NCBI RefSeq assembly: GCF_902859935.1 | Contig: NZ_CADIKI010000008.1 | Location: forward strand, 1-64,000 | DNA length: 64,000 nt | Source of the DNA: Paraburkholderia fynbosensis | GTDB taxonomy: Bacteria > Pseudomonadota > Gammaproteobacteria > Burkholderiales > Burkholderiaceae | Reading direction: 5' to 3' | Part shown: piece by piece, positions 1-8,486 of the stretch | How positions within the stretch are numbered: the stretch's first letter is position 1 | How the letters are laid out: each line of letters opens with the position of its first letter | The notes under the pieces: generated by a model | Databases searched by the model: none | What the model saw: the letters and a program-made list of their open reading frames with translations, nothing else | What the model was told of the DNA's origin: nothing | Position numbers and translations under genes: made by a program

Positions 1-419
1 CATCGAAAACGATGCCCGCTTACGCAATTAAATTGAAAAAGTGCCGTGTGTCACGAGACCTACTTCTCTTCACACACGGCACTTTCATTTTTGGAAGTTC
101 GGTAGGAACCCGAAACGATGGACAGCCTCTTGAGCTTGCGGTGTTCGTAGCGCAAGAGCTACGCGAACAGGCCAAGGTAGCCGGAGATCAAACAAGCCAT
201 GTGGTCTTCGGCGATAGTATTGCCACTGAACCTCAACACATGTGCACGGCACAGGTGGCCGCCATGTATGGCAGTGTCTTCGAAGCAGCGCCGGCACGAA
301 CCGTGAACCACCTATGGTAGGCGGACTCGAAGGTCTTCTGATTCGACGCCGGGCTTTCGCTCCAGCAAAGGCCTGAGCTCGACGCGGCCGCCCGGTGCGC
401 TCGCGTCGACTACAGCAGC
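1..419. other. Left-edge intergenic region without a convincing gene
   Basis: No reading frame here resembles a known family. A plus-strand frame of 102 codons (12-320) runs straight through a strong terminator-like hairpin at 38-85, has no clear ribosome-binding site and shows no recognisable composition, so I do not call it. Apart from the hairpin I see nothing definite up to the stop codon of the BON-domain gene. Confidence 0.5.
38..92. terminator. Bidirectional terminator-like hairpin
   Basis: A perfect 14-bp inverted repeat pairs 38-51 (AAAGTGCCGTGTGT) with 72-85 (ACACACGGCACTTT) around a 20-nt loop. An A-run precedes it and a T-rich stretch follows it (TTTCATTTTT), so it could end transcription from either side. 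The gene it serves probably lies left of the window; the minus-strand BON gene could also use it, although about 330 bp separate them. Confidence 0.6.
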
Positions 420-788
420 TTACATACCGCCAAACGGCTTCTCCACGGTCAACTTGTTGGTGAGCGAAGTGACCCCGGGAACACCTCTCGCGATCTCCGC
501 GACCCTGCCCACCTGGGACGCGTCCTCGACCGTGCCACTCAGCGTCACTGCGCCGTCTTTGGCGACCACGCTAATGTTGCCGGCGCTGATGTCCTTCTGC
601 TTCGCGATCGCGTTATAAACCTGCCGACGCAGCGCGCGATTCGCCTTCCGTCCCACGGGCGCGGTCGCCGAACCCGATGCCGCCGTCACAGACGCGCTGA
701 CCGGTGCGCTGGTCTGGGCCCATGCGCTCATGCACGTCGCAACGACGACGAGTCCAACAGCCAGCTTGAAAGTCTGAATGCTCTTCAT
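420..788 (-). CDS. Exported BON-domain protein
   Basis: A 122-residue protein with a Sec signal peptide (basic start, hydrophobic core, AWA cleavage site near residue 24) and an Ala/Ser/Thr/Val-rich linker. A single BON domain follows from about residue 50 to 115, recognisable by the DGAVTLSGTVED core and the following hydrophobic strand-helix pattern. BON domains occur in periplasmic proteins such as OsmY and are thought to bind phospholipid membranes or ligands. The ATG is preceded by CCGGAG. It starts 27 nt after the porin stop on the same strand and is probably co-transcribed with it. Its specific role is unknown; envelope maintenance is inferred. Confidence 0.85.
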   Translation of the reverse strand: MKSIQTFKLAVGLVVVATCMSAWAQTSAPVSASVTAASGSATAPVGRKANRALRRQVYNAIAKQKDISAGNISVVAKDGAVTLSGTVEDASQVGRVAEIARGVPGVTSLTNKLTVEKPFGGM

Positions 789-815
789 TGAATACTCCGG
801 TTGTGGATAACGGAA

Positions 816-1967
816 TCAGAAGGTATGGCGGATGCCGATCATGGCCGCCGTGGTCGAGACGCCTGGCGCAACCGGAACGCCATAGATGATCGTCTGGTTC
901 ATGGTTCCCTTGTTGTCGACGTAGCCGACCTGTGCGTATGCCCGGGTCCGCTGGGACAGGTTGTATTCCGCACCCACCGCGATTTCGCTCGAATGATTGT
1001 CCGAACGGTTGCGGTCCTTCAGGTAGTAGAAGCCGGAAGTGATCTTGAAACGCGTATTGAACTGATAGCCGAGGCCGGCCGAAATCATTTCGAAGTCCGC
1101 AGTATCGGTGTGCGCCGGGTTCTTCCCCACGCCGTACGAGCCCGATAGCGAGAATCCGGCGATCGTGTACATCGCGCCGAAATAGTAGAAGCGGTTATTG
1201 GCCTGGCCCGTCGCGGGCACGGCAGGCGCTGCCGGGTAGTTCAGCGGATAAGGATTGGTGTCGTGTCCGTTGTAGTACACGGCCGCGAGATTCAAACCAT
1301 AGTTCGAGTACTTGAGCACCGCCGACTCGCGTGTGCCGCCCTGAAAGTGGCCGGCCACACCGCCCGGCGCGTATTCGAGCGCGAGCGACGCGCCATAGAA
1401 TTTCGGCGAGTTGTACACCAGCGCATTGCTGTCGTACAGCGCGCCGATCGGGGCATTCGTGCTGGTGCCGGGCCAACCGGCCGCCTGATTGACGCCGAGC
1501 CATGCAGTCAGAATGCTGCCGAAGTACTGCGCGCCACGGACATCGGTTTCCGACATCGCGTAGATCATCGGGATGATCTGCCGGCCGGCGTCGAATGTGC
1601 CGAACGGACCCGATGCGCCGATCGTCGCAAACTGGTTGAAGATCGCGACCGCGCCCGGGGTGTCGGACAGACCGGACTTGCCGGTCGTCGTATTGAACGA
1701 GCTCTGCAATTTGAAATTGATCTTGTAGCCGCCGCCGATATCCTCGCTTCCCTTCATGCCCCAGAAGCTGGAATAGATGCCGCCGTCCTTGAGCTGATAG
1801 ACGTGCCCCAGGTTGCGGGCGGTGGGCTGGAACGTCGCCGCCGAGGTGCTCTGATACAGAAATCCGGTATCAAGCACACCATAGAGCGTAACCGTCGACT
1901 GGGCCTGGGCGGCGCTGACGAACATCAGCAGCGCCGCGGCGCTGCTCAACTTCAACTTCGATTTCAT
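816..1967 (-). CDS. Gram-negative trimeric porin (OmpC/Porin_4 type)
   Basis: A 383-residue outer-membrane porin. Residues 1-22 form a signal peptide ending in AQA. The mature protein starts QSTVTLYGVLDTG, the typical opening strand of betaproteobacterial general porins, and ends in a C-terminal phenylalanine (IGIRHTF) as the BAM recognition signal. Alternating beta-strand patterns with Gly/Tyr/Asn-rich loops fill the rest. The start follows an excellent AAGGAG five bases upstream. The gene lies 68 bp downstream of an acyl-CoA ligase and upstream of a BON gene on the same strand, so it may provide uptake for the substrate of the neighbouring catabolic genes. Such porins are numerous in Burkholderiaceae, so specificity cannot be assigned. 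Confidence 0.93.
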   Translation of the reverse strand: MKSKLKLSSAAALLMFVSAAQAQSTVTLYGVLDTGFLYQSTSAATFQPTARNLGHVYQLKDGGIYSSFWGMKGSEDIGGGYKINFKLQSSFNTTTGKSGLSDTPGAVAIFNQFATIGASGPFGTFDAGRQIIPMIYAMSETDVRGAQYFGSILTAWLGVNQAAGWPGTSTNAPIGALYDSNALVYNSPKFYGASLALEYAPGGVAGHFQGGTRESAVLKYSNYGLNLAAVYYNGHDTNPYPLNYPAAPAVPATGQANNRFYYFGAMYTIAGFSLSGSYGVGKNPAHTDTADFEMISAGLGYQFNTRFKITSGFYYLKDRNRSDNHSSEIAVGAEYNLSQRTRAYAQVGYVDNKGTMNQTIIYGVPVAPGVSTTAAMIGIRHTF

Positions 1968-2035
1968 TCTGTCTCCTTTGGTTTTTGGGTTTATGGTTTG
2001 AATTCATCCGATGCATTCAGGTCAGCGCGTGTGCC

Positions 2036-3658
2036 CTACAGGTAGTAGTTCCCGTACTGCTCGCGCAACTGACGCTTGAGCACCTTGCCGGTCGCGCCGA
2101 GCGGAACCGATTCGACGAAAATCACGGCGTCCGGCTTCCACCACTTCGCAATCTTGCCGTCGAGGAAGGCAAGCAATTCGCCTCCCGTGAGCATGCTTCC
2201 AGGCTGTCTCACGACCAGCAGCAACGGCCGTTCGTCCCACTTCGGATGACGCGCGGCGATGCAGACCGCCATCGTCACTTGCGGATGCAGGCACGCGACG
2301 TTTTCGATGTCGGCCGAGCTGATCCATTCGCCGCCGGACTTGATGACGTCCTTGCTGCGATCCGTGATCTGCATAAAGCCGTCGGCATCGATCTTCGCCA
2401 CGTCGCCGGTCGGAAACCAGCCGTCACGCAGCGGCGACACGTCGTCACCGCGAAAGTACTGCCGCGTCACCCACTGACCACGCACCAGCAGGTCGCCGGC
2501 TGCCTTGCCGTCCCACGCCAGTTCGTCGCCCTGCGGGTCGACGATCTTCATGTCGATGCCGAACACGGAGCGGCCCTGCTTAGCCTGAACCGCGTAGCGG
2601 TCGTTGCCGGACAGCGCGCACTGATGCGCCTTGAAGCTGCATACCGTGCCGACCGGGCTCAATTCCGTCATGCCCCAGGCGTGCAGCACGTCCACGTCGT
2701 AGCGCTCCTGGAACTGCACCGTCATAGCCGTCGGACACGGCGCGCCGCCGATGATCGTACGGCGCATCGACGAGAAAGCGCCGTCCCGTTCGGCGACATG
2801 GGAGAGCAGTCCCTGCCAGACCGTCGGCACGCCGGCCGACAGCGTGACCTGCTCCGTCTCGATCAGTTCGTAGAGCGACTGGCCGTCGAGCGCCGGCCCC
2901 GGAAACACCAGCTTCGCGCCGACCATGCAGGCGATGTAAGGCAGCCCCCACGCATTGACATGAAACATCGGGACCACGGGAAGGATCACGTCGCGCGCGG
3001 AACAGTTCAGCGAGTCGGGCAGCGCCGCGGCATACGTGTGCAGCAATGTCGAGCGATGGCTGTAGAGCACGCCCTTCGGGTTGCCGGTGGTGCCGGAGGT
3101 GTAGCAGAGCGAAGACGCACTGTTTTCGTCCAGCAACGGCCAGTCGAACTCGTCGCTCTGAAGATCGATCAGGTCTTCGTAGCACATCAGCATGCTGGAC
3201 CCGCTACACGTCTGCTCCATGTGCTCACGATCGGTCATCGCCACGAAGACCTTCGGGCTTTTGACGCGAGACGCGATGCTCTCGATCAAGGGCAGAAAAG
3301 TCAGATCGAAAAACACCACGCGGTCTTCCGCGTGCTCGATGATGTAGGCCAACTGGTCGACGTGCAGCCGGGGATTGAGCGTATGCAGCACGGCGCCGGA
3401 CCCCGACACCGCGAAGTACAGCTCCATGTGCCGGTAGCCATTCCACGCCAGCGTCCCGACGCGCTCGCCGGGCTCGATGCCGAGCGCCGCGAGGGCATTG
3501 GCCATGCGGCGGGCGCGTTGCGCAAGATCCCGATAGCGGTAACGGTGAATGTCTCCTTCGACACGCCGTGAGACGATTTCCTGATCGCCATGATGGCGAT
3601 CGGCGTGTACGAGCAGCGAAGCCACCAGTAGCGGTTGCTGCATCATCAAACCTTGCAT
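2036..3658 (-). CDS. AMP-forming acyl-CoA ligase (fatty-acid/AlkK-like)
   Basis: A 540-residue member of the ANL superfamily, which activates a carboxylic acid to acyl-adenylate and then acyl-CoA. The P-loop [11 protein letters not shown] lies at residues 186-196. The A5-like WGMTE, A7-like GDVAKID and A8-like KSGGEW motifs follow in order, and the C-terminal catalytic lysine region reads [14 protein letters not shown]. Length and motifs fit medium/long-chain acyl-CoA synthetases of the AlkK type, but the acyl substrate cannot be read from sequence. The ATG has AGGAG about 7 bases upstream. The MFS gene lies 222 bp upstream and the porin 68 bp downstream on the same strand, which suggests uptake followed by CoA activation. 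Confidence 0.9.
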   Translation of the reverse strand: MQGLMMQQPLLVASLLVHADRHHGDQEIVSRRVEGDIHRYRYRDLAQRARRMANALAALGIEPGERVGTLAWNGYRHMELYFAVSGSGAVLHTLNPRLHVDQLAYIIEHAEDRVVFFDLTFLPLIESIASRVKSPKVFVAMTDREHMEQTCSGSSMLMCYEDLIDLQSDEFDWPLLDENSASSLCYTSGTTGNPKGVLYSHRSTLLHTYAAALPDSLNCSARDVILPVVPMFHVNAWGLPYIACMVGAKLVFPGPALDGQSLYELIETEQVTLSAGVPTVWQGLLSHVAERDGAFSSMRRTIIGGAPCPTAMTVQFQERYDVDVLHAWGMTELSPVGTVCSFKAHQCALSGNDRYAVQAKQGRSVFGIDMKIVDPQGDELAWDGKAAGDLLVRGQWVTRQYFRGDDVSPLRDGWFPTGDVAKIDADGFMQITDRSKDVIKSGGEWISSADIENVACLHPQVTMAVCIAARHPKWDERPLLLVVRQPGSMLTGGELLAFLDGKIAKWWKPDAVIFVESVPLGATGKVLKRQLREQYGNYYL

Positions 3659-3693
3659 CCTTGTTCTCCTGAATATTCATGTGGCCTCGCGCG

Positions 3694-3717
3694 GCGGGTC
3701 CGTCGGTACGGACCCGC
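3694..3717 (-). terminator. GC-rich hairpin upstream of the ligase gene
   Basis: A perfect 10-bp stem (GCGGGTCCGT with ACGGACCCGC) with a 4-nt loop lies between the MFS stop and the ligase start. It has no U-tract on either strand, so intrinsic termination is uncertain; it may instead adjust relative expression within the operon. Confidence 0.35.
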
Positions 3718-3823
3718 GCCGCTCATTGCGGCGCGTCCGGTTAGCGACGACCACGCGCGCAATCGGACACCGCATGCGTGCCGCGGTTCTTCCAGATCGG
3801 CGTGTAGGGCGGGTCAATTGGCC

Positions 3824-3845
3824 GCCGACGGCAAACCCCGTCGGC
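3824..3845 (-). terminator. Hairpin just downstream of the MFS gene
   Basis: An 8-bp stem (GCCGACGG with CCGTCGGC) lies about 35 nt after the MFS stop codon on the minus strand. There is no T-run, so at most it is a weak or factor-assisted terminator, or an mRNA-stabilising structure. Confidence 0.3.
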
Positions 3846-3880
3846 CGGACCCCTATCGTTGAAAAGCGGCGTGCAACCGT

Positions 3881-5200
3881 TTAGCGGCCGGCCCGGTCGC
3901 GCAGTGCGTCCAGCCGGTCCAGATCGACGGCGTAGTTGCGCTTGCCGATAAAAAACGCGACCGCGGCGATCAGCGACGCAAACGGCACCAGTTGCAACGC
4001 GCCGAGCAGCCCGATCCGGTCGGCGACGATGCCCGTCAGAATCGCGGCGGGCGCGAGGCCCAGCAGATTGTTCGCCAGCGTCAGCGTGGCAAACGCGGAC
4101 GAATGAATCGATGGCGGCGTGAGGTTGGCCACCATGGCACCCGAGGGACCGCTCGCGCCTGCGCTGCAGAACATGCCGGCGCCGATCAGCATGAGTTGCA
4201 GCGGGCCCGCCGGCAGGTGAATACCGATCGCGAGCAGCGTGAAGCTTGCGAGGCAGATTGCGATCGCGGTGCCCCACTTCCTTTCCCGCGAATGCTTGCC
4301 GAGCCGGTCGGCAAGATTGCCGCACACCACCATGCCAAGGCCCGTCACCAGCACGAACACTGCGGCGCCCATGGCAGCCTTGCCGGTCTCCATCCCGTAG
4401 TAGCGGTTCAGGAAGCTCGGCATCCACGCCCACAGGGCGGCAGGAACCAGCAGATGCACGCCGCTGCCGACGTAAGCGCATACGACCGACTTCGTCGAAA
4501 AGAGCCCCTTCATCAGCGCACGAAAGCTCATCCGCACACCGAGCCCTTGATTACCCATGCTCGCCACCTGAAGTGGCGCAAGACGCTTTTCGGTGACGAC
4601 GAACCAGTAGATGACGACCAGCACGATACCCACGGCCGCCATCGCGCCGAATGCGGGACGCCAGCCCATCTGAGCGGCGACCGCGCCGCCGAGCGCCATA
4701 CCCAGCACCGAGCCGAACGCGCCGCCCGCCATGAAGGTGCCGGTGAGCGTGGCGCGCAGCCGCACCGGAAAGATGCTCAGGACAACTGCGATACCGACGC
4801 TGCCGTAAGCGGCTTCGCCGATGCCGACGAAGGCACGCGCGAGCAGCATTTCGCCGTATCTCGTCGCGATCGCGCAGCCCAGCGTCGCGAGACTCCACAT
4901 GGCCGCCATCAGGACGATGCTTTTCACGCGCCCCCAGCGGTCAGCCAGCACCGACAGCGGGAACGTGAGCAAGCCGACCATCAGGGCGACCACACTGCTG
5001 AGCGAACCCAACTGCGTGTCGGAAAGGCTCCAGGCCGCCTTGAGCAGCGGGAACACCGCATTCAGCACCTGACGTGACATGTAGTCGGAAAGCAGCAGGC
5101 CGACCGTCAAGGCGAATACCACCCAGGCATAGGGGCGTACATCGGCTTGTGCTGCTGAAACTTCTCCCGTGGTGGGCTCAACGTGCTGCATGAGCATCAT
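3881..5200 (-). CDS. MFS transporter
   Basis: A 439-residue major facilitator superfamily permease with about 12 hydrophobic segments. The signature loop between TM2 and TM3 reads DRWGRVKS, preceded by the usual TM1-TM2 layout (YMSRQVLNAVFPLLK). Its length and glycine-rich helices fit carboxylate, aromatic-acid or sugar-acid transporters, but the substrate is unknown. I start it at the first of two adjacent ATGs at 5200 because AAGGAG lies five bases upstream; the open frame continues upstream without a ribosome-binding site. It is divergent from the AraC gene and is probably the first gene of an MFS-ligase-porin-BON unit, driven by the AraC-type element in the shared intergenic region. Confidence 0.9.
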   Translation of the reverse strand: MMLMQHVEPTTGEVSAAQADVRPYAWVVFALTVGLLLSDYMSRQVLNAVFPLLKAAWSLSDTQLGSLSSVVALMVGLLTFPLSVLADRWGRVKSIVLMAAMWSLATLGCAIATRYGEMLLARAFVGIGEAAYGSVGIAVVLSIFPVRLRATLTGTFMAGGAFGSVLGMALGGAVAAQMGWRPAFGAMAAVGIVLVVIYWFVVTEKRLAPLQVASMGNQGLGVRMSFRALMKGLFSTKSVVCAYVGSGVHLLVPAALWAWMPSFLNRYYGMETGKAAMGAAVFVLVTGLGMVVCGNLADRLGKHSRERKWGTAIAICLASFTLLAIGIHLPAGPLQLMLIGAGMFCSAGASGPSGAMVANLTPPSIHSSAFATLTLANNLLGLAPAAILTGIVADRIGLLGALQLVPFASLIAAVAFFIGKRNYAVDLDRLDALRDRAGR

Positions 5201-5422
5201 TTGTCTCCTTCGCATCTGTCTCGTGTTTATCTGGTTGGCTGCCGTCCTGCTGCGCCGCAGACGATGGTCGATTCTGGATATCCCGTCGCCCTTCGCGGCG
5301 CGCCGGCAGGCATCCACGTCGTCACTCCGCCTCGTTCAATCTTGCCGGTGGCAGTCCCCCGCCCCGGGTTCACGCGTGAAGCGCCTGAAAACTTTCCGGA
5401 GCGAAACTCACATCCTGCTCGC

Positions 5423-5501
5423 ACAATACGACCATCGCGCATTACACTTTTGTGATCAGGCGCCATCCTTTTAGCGGCCGATGCCACTGCGCGTAAACAC
5501 C
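5423..5501 (-). promoter_or_regulatory. Predicted AraC-type operator and promoter for the MFS unit
   Basis: Positions 5462-5501 carry GCCAT-N2-TTTTA followed 21 bp later by GCCACTGCGCGTAAACACC: two direct half-sites starting GCCA and spaced by two helical turns, as AraC-family dimers prefer. A related element lies at 8133-8172 (27 of 40 identical positions). Thirty-three bases from each element, towards the minus-strand gene, sits a -10-like hexamer (here TATTGT, 5428-5423). The element is about 260 bp upstream of the MFS start and about 75 bp upstream of the AraC start, so it could also mediate autoregulation. Binding by the adjacent regulator is inferred. Confidence 0.5.
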
Positions 5502-5576
5502 GGTATTCGTTGCCGCAGGCATCTCTCGCTGGGAAGGGGAGACGCTCCCCCGTATAGGATCTGCGGAGACAAGGCG

Positions 5577-6578
5577 ATGGAAACGATGTTGCGCTCGATA
5601 GCGATGAGCGGCTATTTCGATGTGACGCGGCGGCTCGGACTGAATCCGGTCGAACTCGTCCAGCAGGCGGGGATCGATCCCGCGGCACTCGCGAATCCGG
5701 ATGATCGCGTCCCGGCCGCCGCGTGCTGCCGGCTACTCGAACTCACGGCCGACAAAGCCTCGTGCCCCACGTTCGCGCTGCAGATGGCTGAGACCCGGCA
5801 GAAGTTCGGCACCGGCGTAGTCAATGTGTTGCTCGCGCACAAACGCACGCTGCGCGAGGTGCTGCGGGCCGCCGCCGAATTCCGGCACCTGCTCAACGAA
5901 GCGCTGGCGGTCTACATCGAAGACGCGGGGGAAACGGTCACCATCCGGGAGGAACTGGCCGTCACTCCGGGTACGCCGACCAGGCAGGCGATCGAACTGG
6001 CGGTCGGGGTCCTCGCGCGCCACTCCAGCGCGCTGCTCGGCAATCACTGGAAGCCGCGCGCCGTGCATTTCACTCACCGGGGGCCCGCTGATCTGACGTT
6101 TCATCGACGCTTTTTCGGCTGTCCGCTCGAATTCGGCAGCGACTTCAACGGGCTCGTGTGCGCGGCCGCCGAGCTCGACTACCCGAATCCGGCCGCCGAC
6201 CTGGAACTGGTTCGCTATGCAGAGAGCCTGGCGACGCCACTGAACGCGGCGGCCGCGGATTCGATCGAGCAGGAAGTGCGCAAGGCGGTCTACCTGCTGC
6301 TGCCCGTCGAGCAGGCCACGGTCGAGCTGGTGGCTCGGCATTTGAATTTGAGCGTGCGCACCATGCAGCGGCAACTTGGATCGGCCGATACGTGCTTTTC
6401 GACGCTGGTCGAGGAAGTTCGGCGGGAACTGGCGATACGCTATATGAGCAACGCGCGTTATCCGATCGGGCGGGTCGCGGCGCTGCTCGGCTACTCCCAG
6501 CAGGGTTCTTTTACGAACTGGTTCACTTCGCAATTCGGTATGACGCCGCGTGATTGGCGTAGTGGCCAGGCGAAATGA
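5577..6578 (+). CDS. AraC-family transcriptional regulator
   Basis: A 333-residue regulator. The N-terminal 200 or so residues resemble the arabinose-binding-like domain (PF12625) of OruR/ArgR-type AraC proteins. The C-terminal 100 residues form the double helix-turn-helix DNA-binding domain, with VARHLNLSVRTMQRQL as the first HTH and VAALLGYSQQGSFTNWF leading into the second, ending GMTPRDWR. I chose ATG 5577, which has GGAGA about 8 bases upstream and gives the usual family N-terminus (LRSIAMSGYFDVTRRLG). Regulators of this type usually sense the substrate of a divergent catabolic or transport operon; here the MFS gene is divergent and matching operator-like elements precede both it and the BKACE gene. 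Confidence 0.93.
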   Translation: METMLRSIAMSGYFDVTRRLGLNPVELVQQAGIDPAALANPDDRVPAAACCRLLELTADKASCPTFALQMAETRQKFGTGVVNVLLAHKRTLREVLRAAAEFRHLLNEALAVYIEDAGETVTIREELAVTPGTPTRQAIELAVGVLARHSSALLGNHWKPRAVHFTHRGPADLTFHRRFFGCPLEFGSDFNGLVCAAAELDYPNPAADLELVRYAESLATPLNAAAADSIEQEVRKAVYLLLPVEQATVELVARHLNLSVRTMQRQLGSADTCFSTLVEEVRRELAIRYMSNARYPIGRVAALLGYSQQGSFTNWFTSQFGMTPRDWRSGQAK

Positions 6579-6671
6579 CCGGACGCTGCGTGGCGTGCCC
6601 GAGCGTGCCTGAGCGTGCGTGCGCGATGCCTGTTGCTCTGCGGCGCAGACCCGTGAATGCTCTGACGTTTA

Positions 6672-6694
6672 CCCGTCCGCGTTGCGCGGACGGG
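6672..6694 (+). terminator. Terminator-like hairpin after the AraC gene
   Basis: A perfect 10-bp stem (CCCGTCCGCG with CGCGGACGGG) with a 3-nt loop lies about 95 nt after the regulator stop and is followed by GTCTTCC. The T-tract is poor, but its position between convergent genes supports a termination role. Confidence 0.45.
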
Positions 6695-6821
6695 GTCTTC
6701 CACTCTTCCGATCCGACTTGGGATGGGAAAAGTTTGTGGCTATTGCATCTCGGCCTGATCGGCCATCAGAGGCTAGCTAGCGCGGTTCGCGGAGACCGCT
6801 TAACTCGACCCGTGACCTTTC

Positions 6822-6842
6822 GCGGGCGAGCAACACGCCCGC
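6822..6842 (-). terminator. Hairpin just downstream of the BKACE gene
   Basis: A 7-bp GC-rich stem (GCGGGCG with CGCCCGC, 7-nt loop) starts about 13 nt after the BKACE stop on the minus strand. It lacks a U-run. Together with 6672-6694 it fills the convergent gap. Confidence 0.35.
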
Positions 6843-6855
6843 CCGGCTCAAGTGT

Positions 6856-7914
6856 TCAAACGACCTTGCGCAGGAAGCCCTGCGTGCCACCGTTACGGTT
6901 GGGCGCGAAACCGTTGGCAAGCAGGGTCTCTTCCACCGTGTCGTAGAACACGCCGATCTTGCTGATCTCGCGCGCCTCCTGGGCGGTGGCCACCTTGCGG
7001 CCAAACTCGCGCGAGATGCGCACCAGCTGCTCGATCTGCTCGACCGTGCTCATCTTCCTCGTGCGCGACTGGTTCCAGAGGTTGTCCTCGATGCCGCAGC
7101 GCACGTGCAGGCCCATGGCAATGCCCATCATGTTGACCGGCAGCACGTTGCGCATCGAGCTCTCCACCGTCAGCACCGCGCCATCCGGCGTGGCGCGCAC
7201 GAAGTTGGCCAGGTTGTAGATGTTCGGTGCATCCATGCCGCCGCCGATCGCCACCCAGTTCATCACCAGCGGGCCCTTGTAGATGCCGCGCCGGATCAGA
7301 CGCTCGACCGACTCGAAGCTGTTGATGTTGTAGCACTGGAACGCGCTCTGAATGCCCGCCGCGTTCAGGCGACGGATATGTTCCTCCGCCCAGCCCGGCT
7401 GCGCCGGCACGGTCATTTCCTTGTACGCGTTGTAGACCTCGGGGTCCGCCATGGAGGTGCCCTTGACGTCGGCATCTTCCCAGTGCTCGACGACGTTCAT
7501 CTGCGAGGTATTGATCGTCACCGTCACCTGGTCGGGCTTGGGGTCGAGTTCGGCCAGCATGTGACGCGTGTCGTCGCTCAGCCATTTGGCTGCGGCGCCT
7601 TCGCTTTCGGGTGCGAAGCTGATCGAGCCACCCACCTGGATGATCATCTCGGGCACGGCATTGCGCACACCAGCGATCAACTCGTTGAACTTCGACAGAC
7701 GTTTGCTGCCCTTGCCGTCGAGTTCGCGCACGTGCAGGTGCAGCACCGTGGCGCCGGCGTTGTAGCAATCCACCGCCTTCTGGATCTGCTGGTCCATCGT
7801 GACGGGGATGTCCTCGGGAAAGTCGGAGGGCACCCACGACGGCGCGTAAGGCGCGGCGGTGATGATCAGAGGTTGCTGGTTTTCGGTGTAGAGGGAACCG
7901 TCGAGAAAGTTCAT
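6856..7914 (-). CDS. Beta-keto acid cleavage enzyme (DUF849/BKACE)
   Basis: A 352-residue TIM-barrel enzyme of the BKACE family, whose founding member Kce condenses 3-keto-5-aminohexanoate with acetyl-CoA to give acetoacetate and an acyl-CoA. The metal-binding LHLHVRE motif follows NAGATV near residue 57, and later family blocks are visible (GGSISFAPES, VNMMGIAMGLHVRCGIEDNLW). The family acts on many beta-keto acids, including dehydrocarnitine, so the substrate is open. I chose the ATG at 7914, preceded by GGAG at a suitable distance, over an in-frame start 13 codons upstream. It stands alone on the minus strand but shares an operator-like element with the MFS-ligase-porin unit, which suggests one pathway. 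Confidence 0.9.
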   Translation of the reverse strand: MNFLDGSLYTENQQPLIITAAPYAPSWVPSDFPEDIPVTMDQQIQKAVDCYNAGATVLHLHVRELDGKGSKRLSKFNELIAGVRNAVPEMIIQVGGSISFAPESEGAAAKWLSDDTRHMLAELDPKPDQVTVTINTSQMNVVEHWEDADVKGTSMADPEVYNAYKEMTVPAQPGWAEEHIRRLNAAGIQSAFQCYNINSFESVERLIRRGIYKGPLVMNWVAIGGGMDAPNIYNLANFVRATPDGAVLTVESSMRNVLPVNMMGIAMGLHVRCGIEDNLWNQSRTRKMSTVEQIEQLVRISREFGRKVATAQEAREISKIGVFYDTVEETLLANGFAPNRNGGTQGFLRKVV

Positions 7915-8093
7915 GGCATGGTCTCCAGGCGTGGATTGAGGGGAAGGAAACACTCAGGGAGTGCTAATAAAGTGCTGTCGTCAACCGGAGCGTCGAGCAA
8001 CGGAAACCTTCGCACCCTTCCCCGGTAAATGACGGATGTATCAACTCCGCATCGGGCACGTGCCGGCGCGACGGGAGATCGATCAGTTCGGCG

Positions 8094-8172
8094 AAGATAC
8101 GGCAATCCGACGAAGCGATTTACGTTTTGGCTGCCATATTTTTATGATTTAACGCCACTACGTGTTAACACC
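8094..8172 (-). promoter_or_regulatory. Predicted AraC-type operator and promoter for BKACE
   Basis: This is the second copy of the element seen at 5462-5501. GCCAT-N2-TTTTA starts at 8133 and GCCACTACGTGTTAACACC starts at 8154, again 21 bp apart. The downstream half matches the first copy at 16 of 19 positions. A -10-like TATCTT (8099-8094) lies exactly 33 bp from the element on the BKACE side, as in the other copy. The element is about 220 bp upstream of the BKACE start, in the same orientation relative to the gene as for the MFS gene. Function is inferred from the match. Confidence 0.5.
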
Positions 8173-8291
8173 CAGGCCACCGTCGAGAGACCCCGAGGTC
8201 ATATAAATCTGAAGGCTGAATGCCGGGCTGTGCTGCCCGGTTTTCTGAAGCGCCGCTCGGGCGAGGCGTGCGAATTCCGTACGCAGGAATG

Positions 8292-8333
8292 CGAACGGCC
8301 CGGGTCTATCCGTAGATAGACCCGGGCCGTTCG
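8292..8333. repeat. 42-bp near-perfect palindrome
   Basis: A perfect 19-bp inverted repeat pairs 8292-8310 (CGAACGGCCCGGGTCTATC) with 8315-8333 around the 4-nt loop CGTA. No T-tract follows on either strand. It lies about 155 bp beyond the guaA stop. It could be a rho-assisted or RNA-stabilising hairpin downstream of guaA, a protein-binding palindrome, or one member of a dispersed repeat family. I saw no second copy in this window. Confidence 0.7.
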
Positions 8334-8486
8334 ACGAAGAAAATCCGATACGGCGCTCAGCGATGCCGGCCTTCCCCTTTGGCACTGCCTGGACCACAAC
8401 GTAGCTGACCGGACAATAATCGATGTGCTTTTAACGGAAGCGCATCGCCAACCAGCTCGTCCGAGACGACATGAGCGCCGTTCGGA

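Larger units (their letters stand above)
7915..8486. other. Non-coding region between BKACE and guaA
   Basis: These 572 bases hold the predicted AraC-type element and promoter for BKACE (8094-8172) and a 42-bp palindrome (8292-8333). No frame here looks like a real gene. Positions 8334-8486, immediately after guaA, show no clear intrinsic terminator. Confidence 0.55.

Noticed and set aside
12-320. 102-codon frame at the left edge
   Set aside because: It crosses a strong terminator-like hairpin, lacks a ribosome-binding site and resembles no family.
6703-6713. CTCTTCCGATC, matching part of a common sequencing adapter
   Set aside because: Only 11 bases match and the flanks do not, so chance is the simplest explanation; no assembly break is evident.
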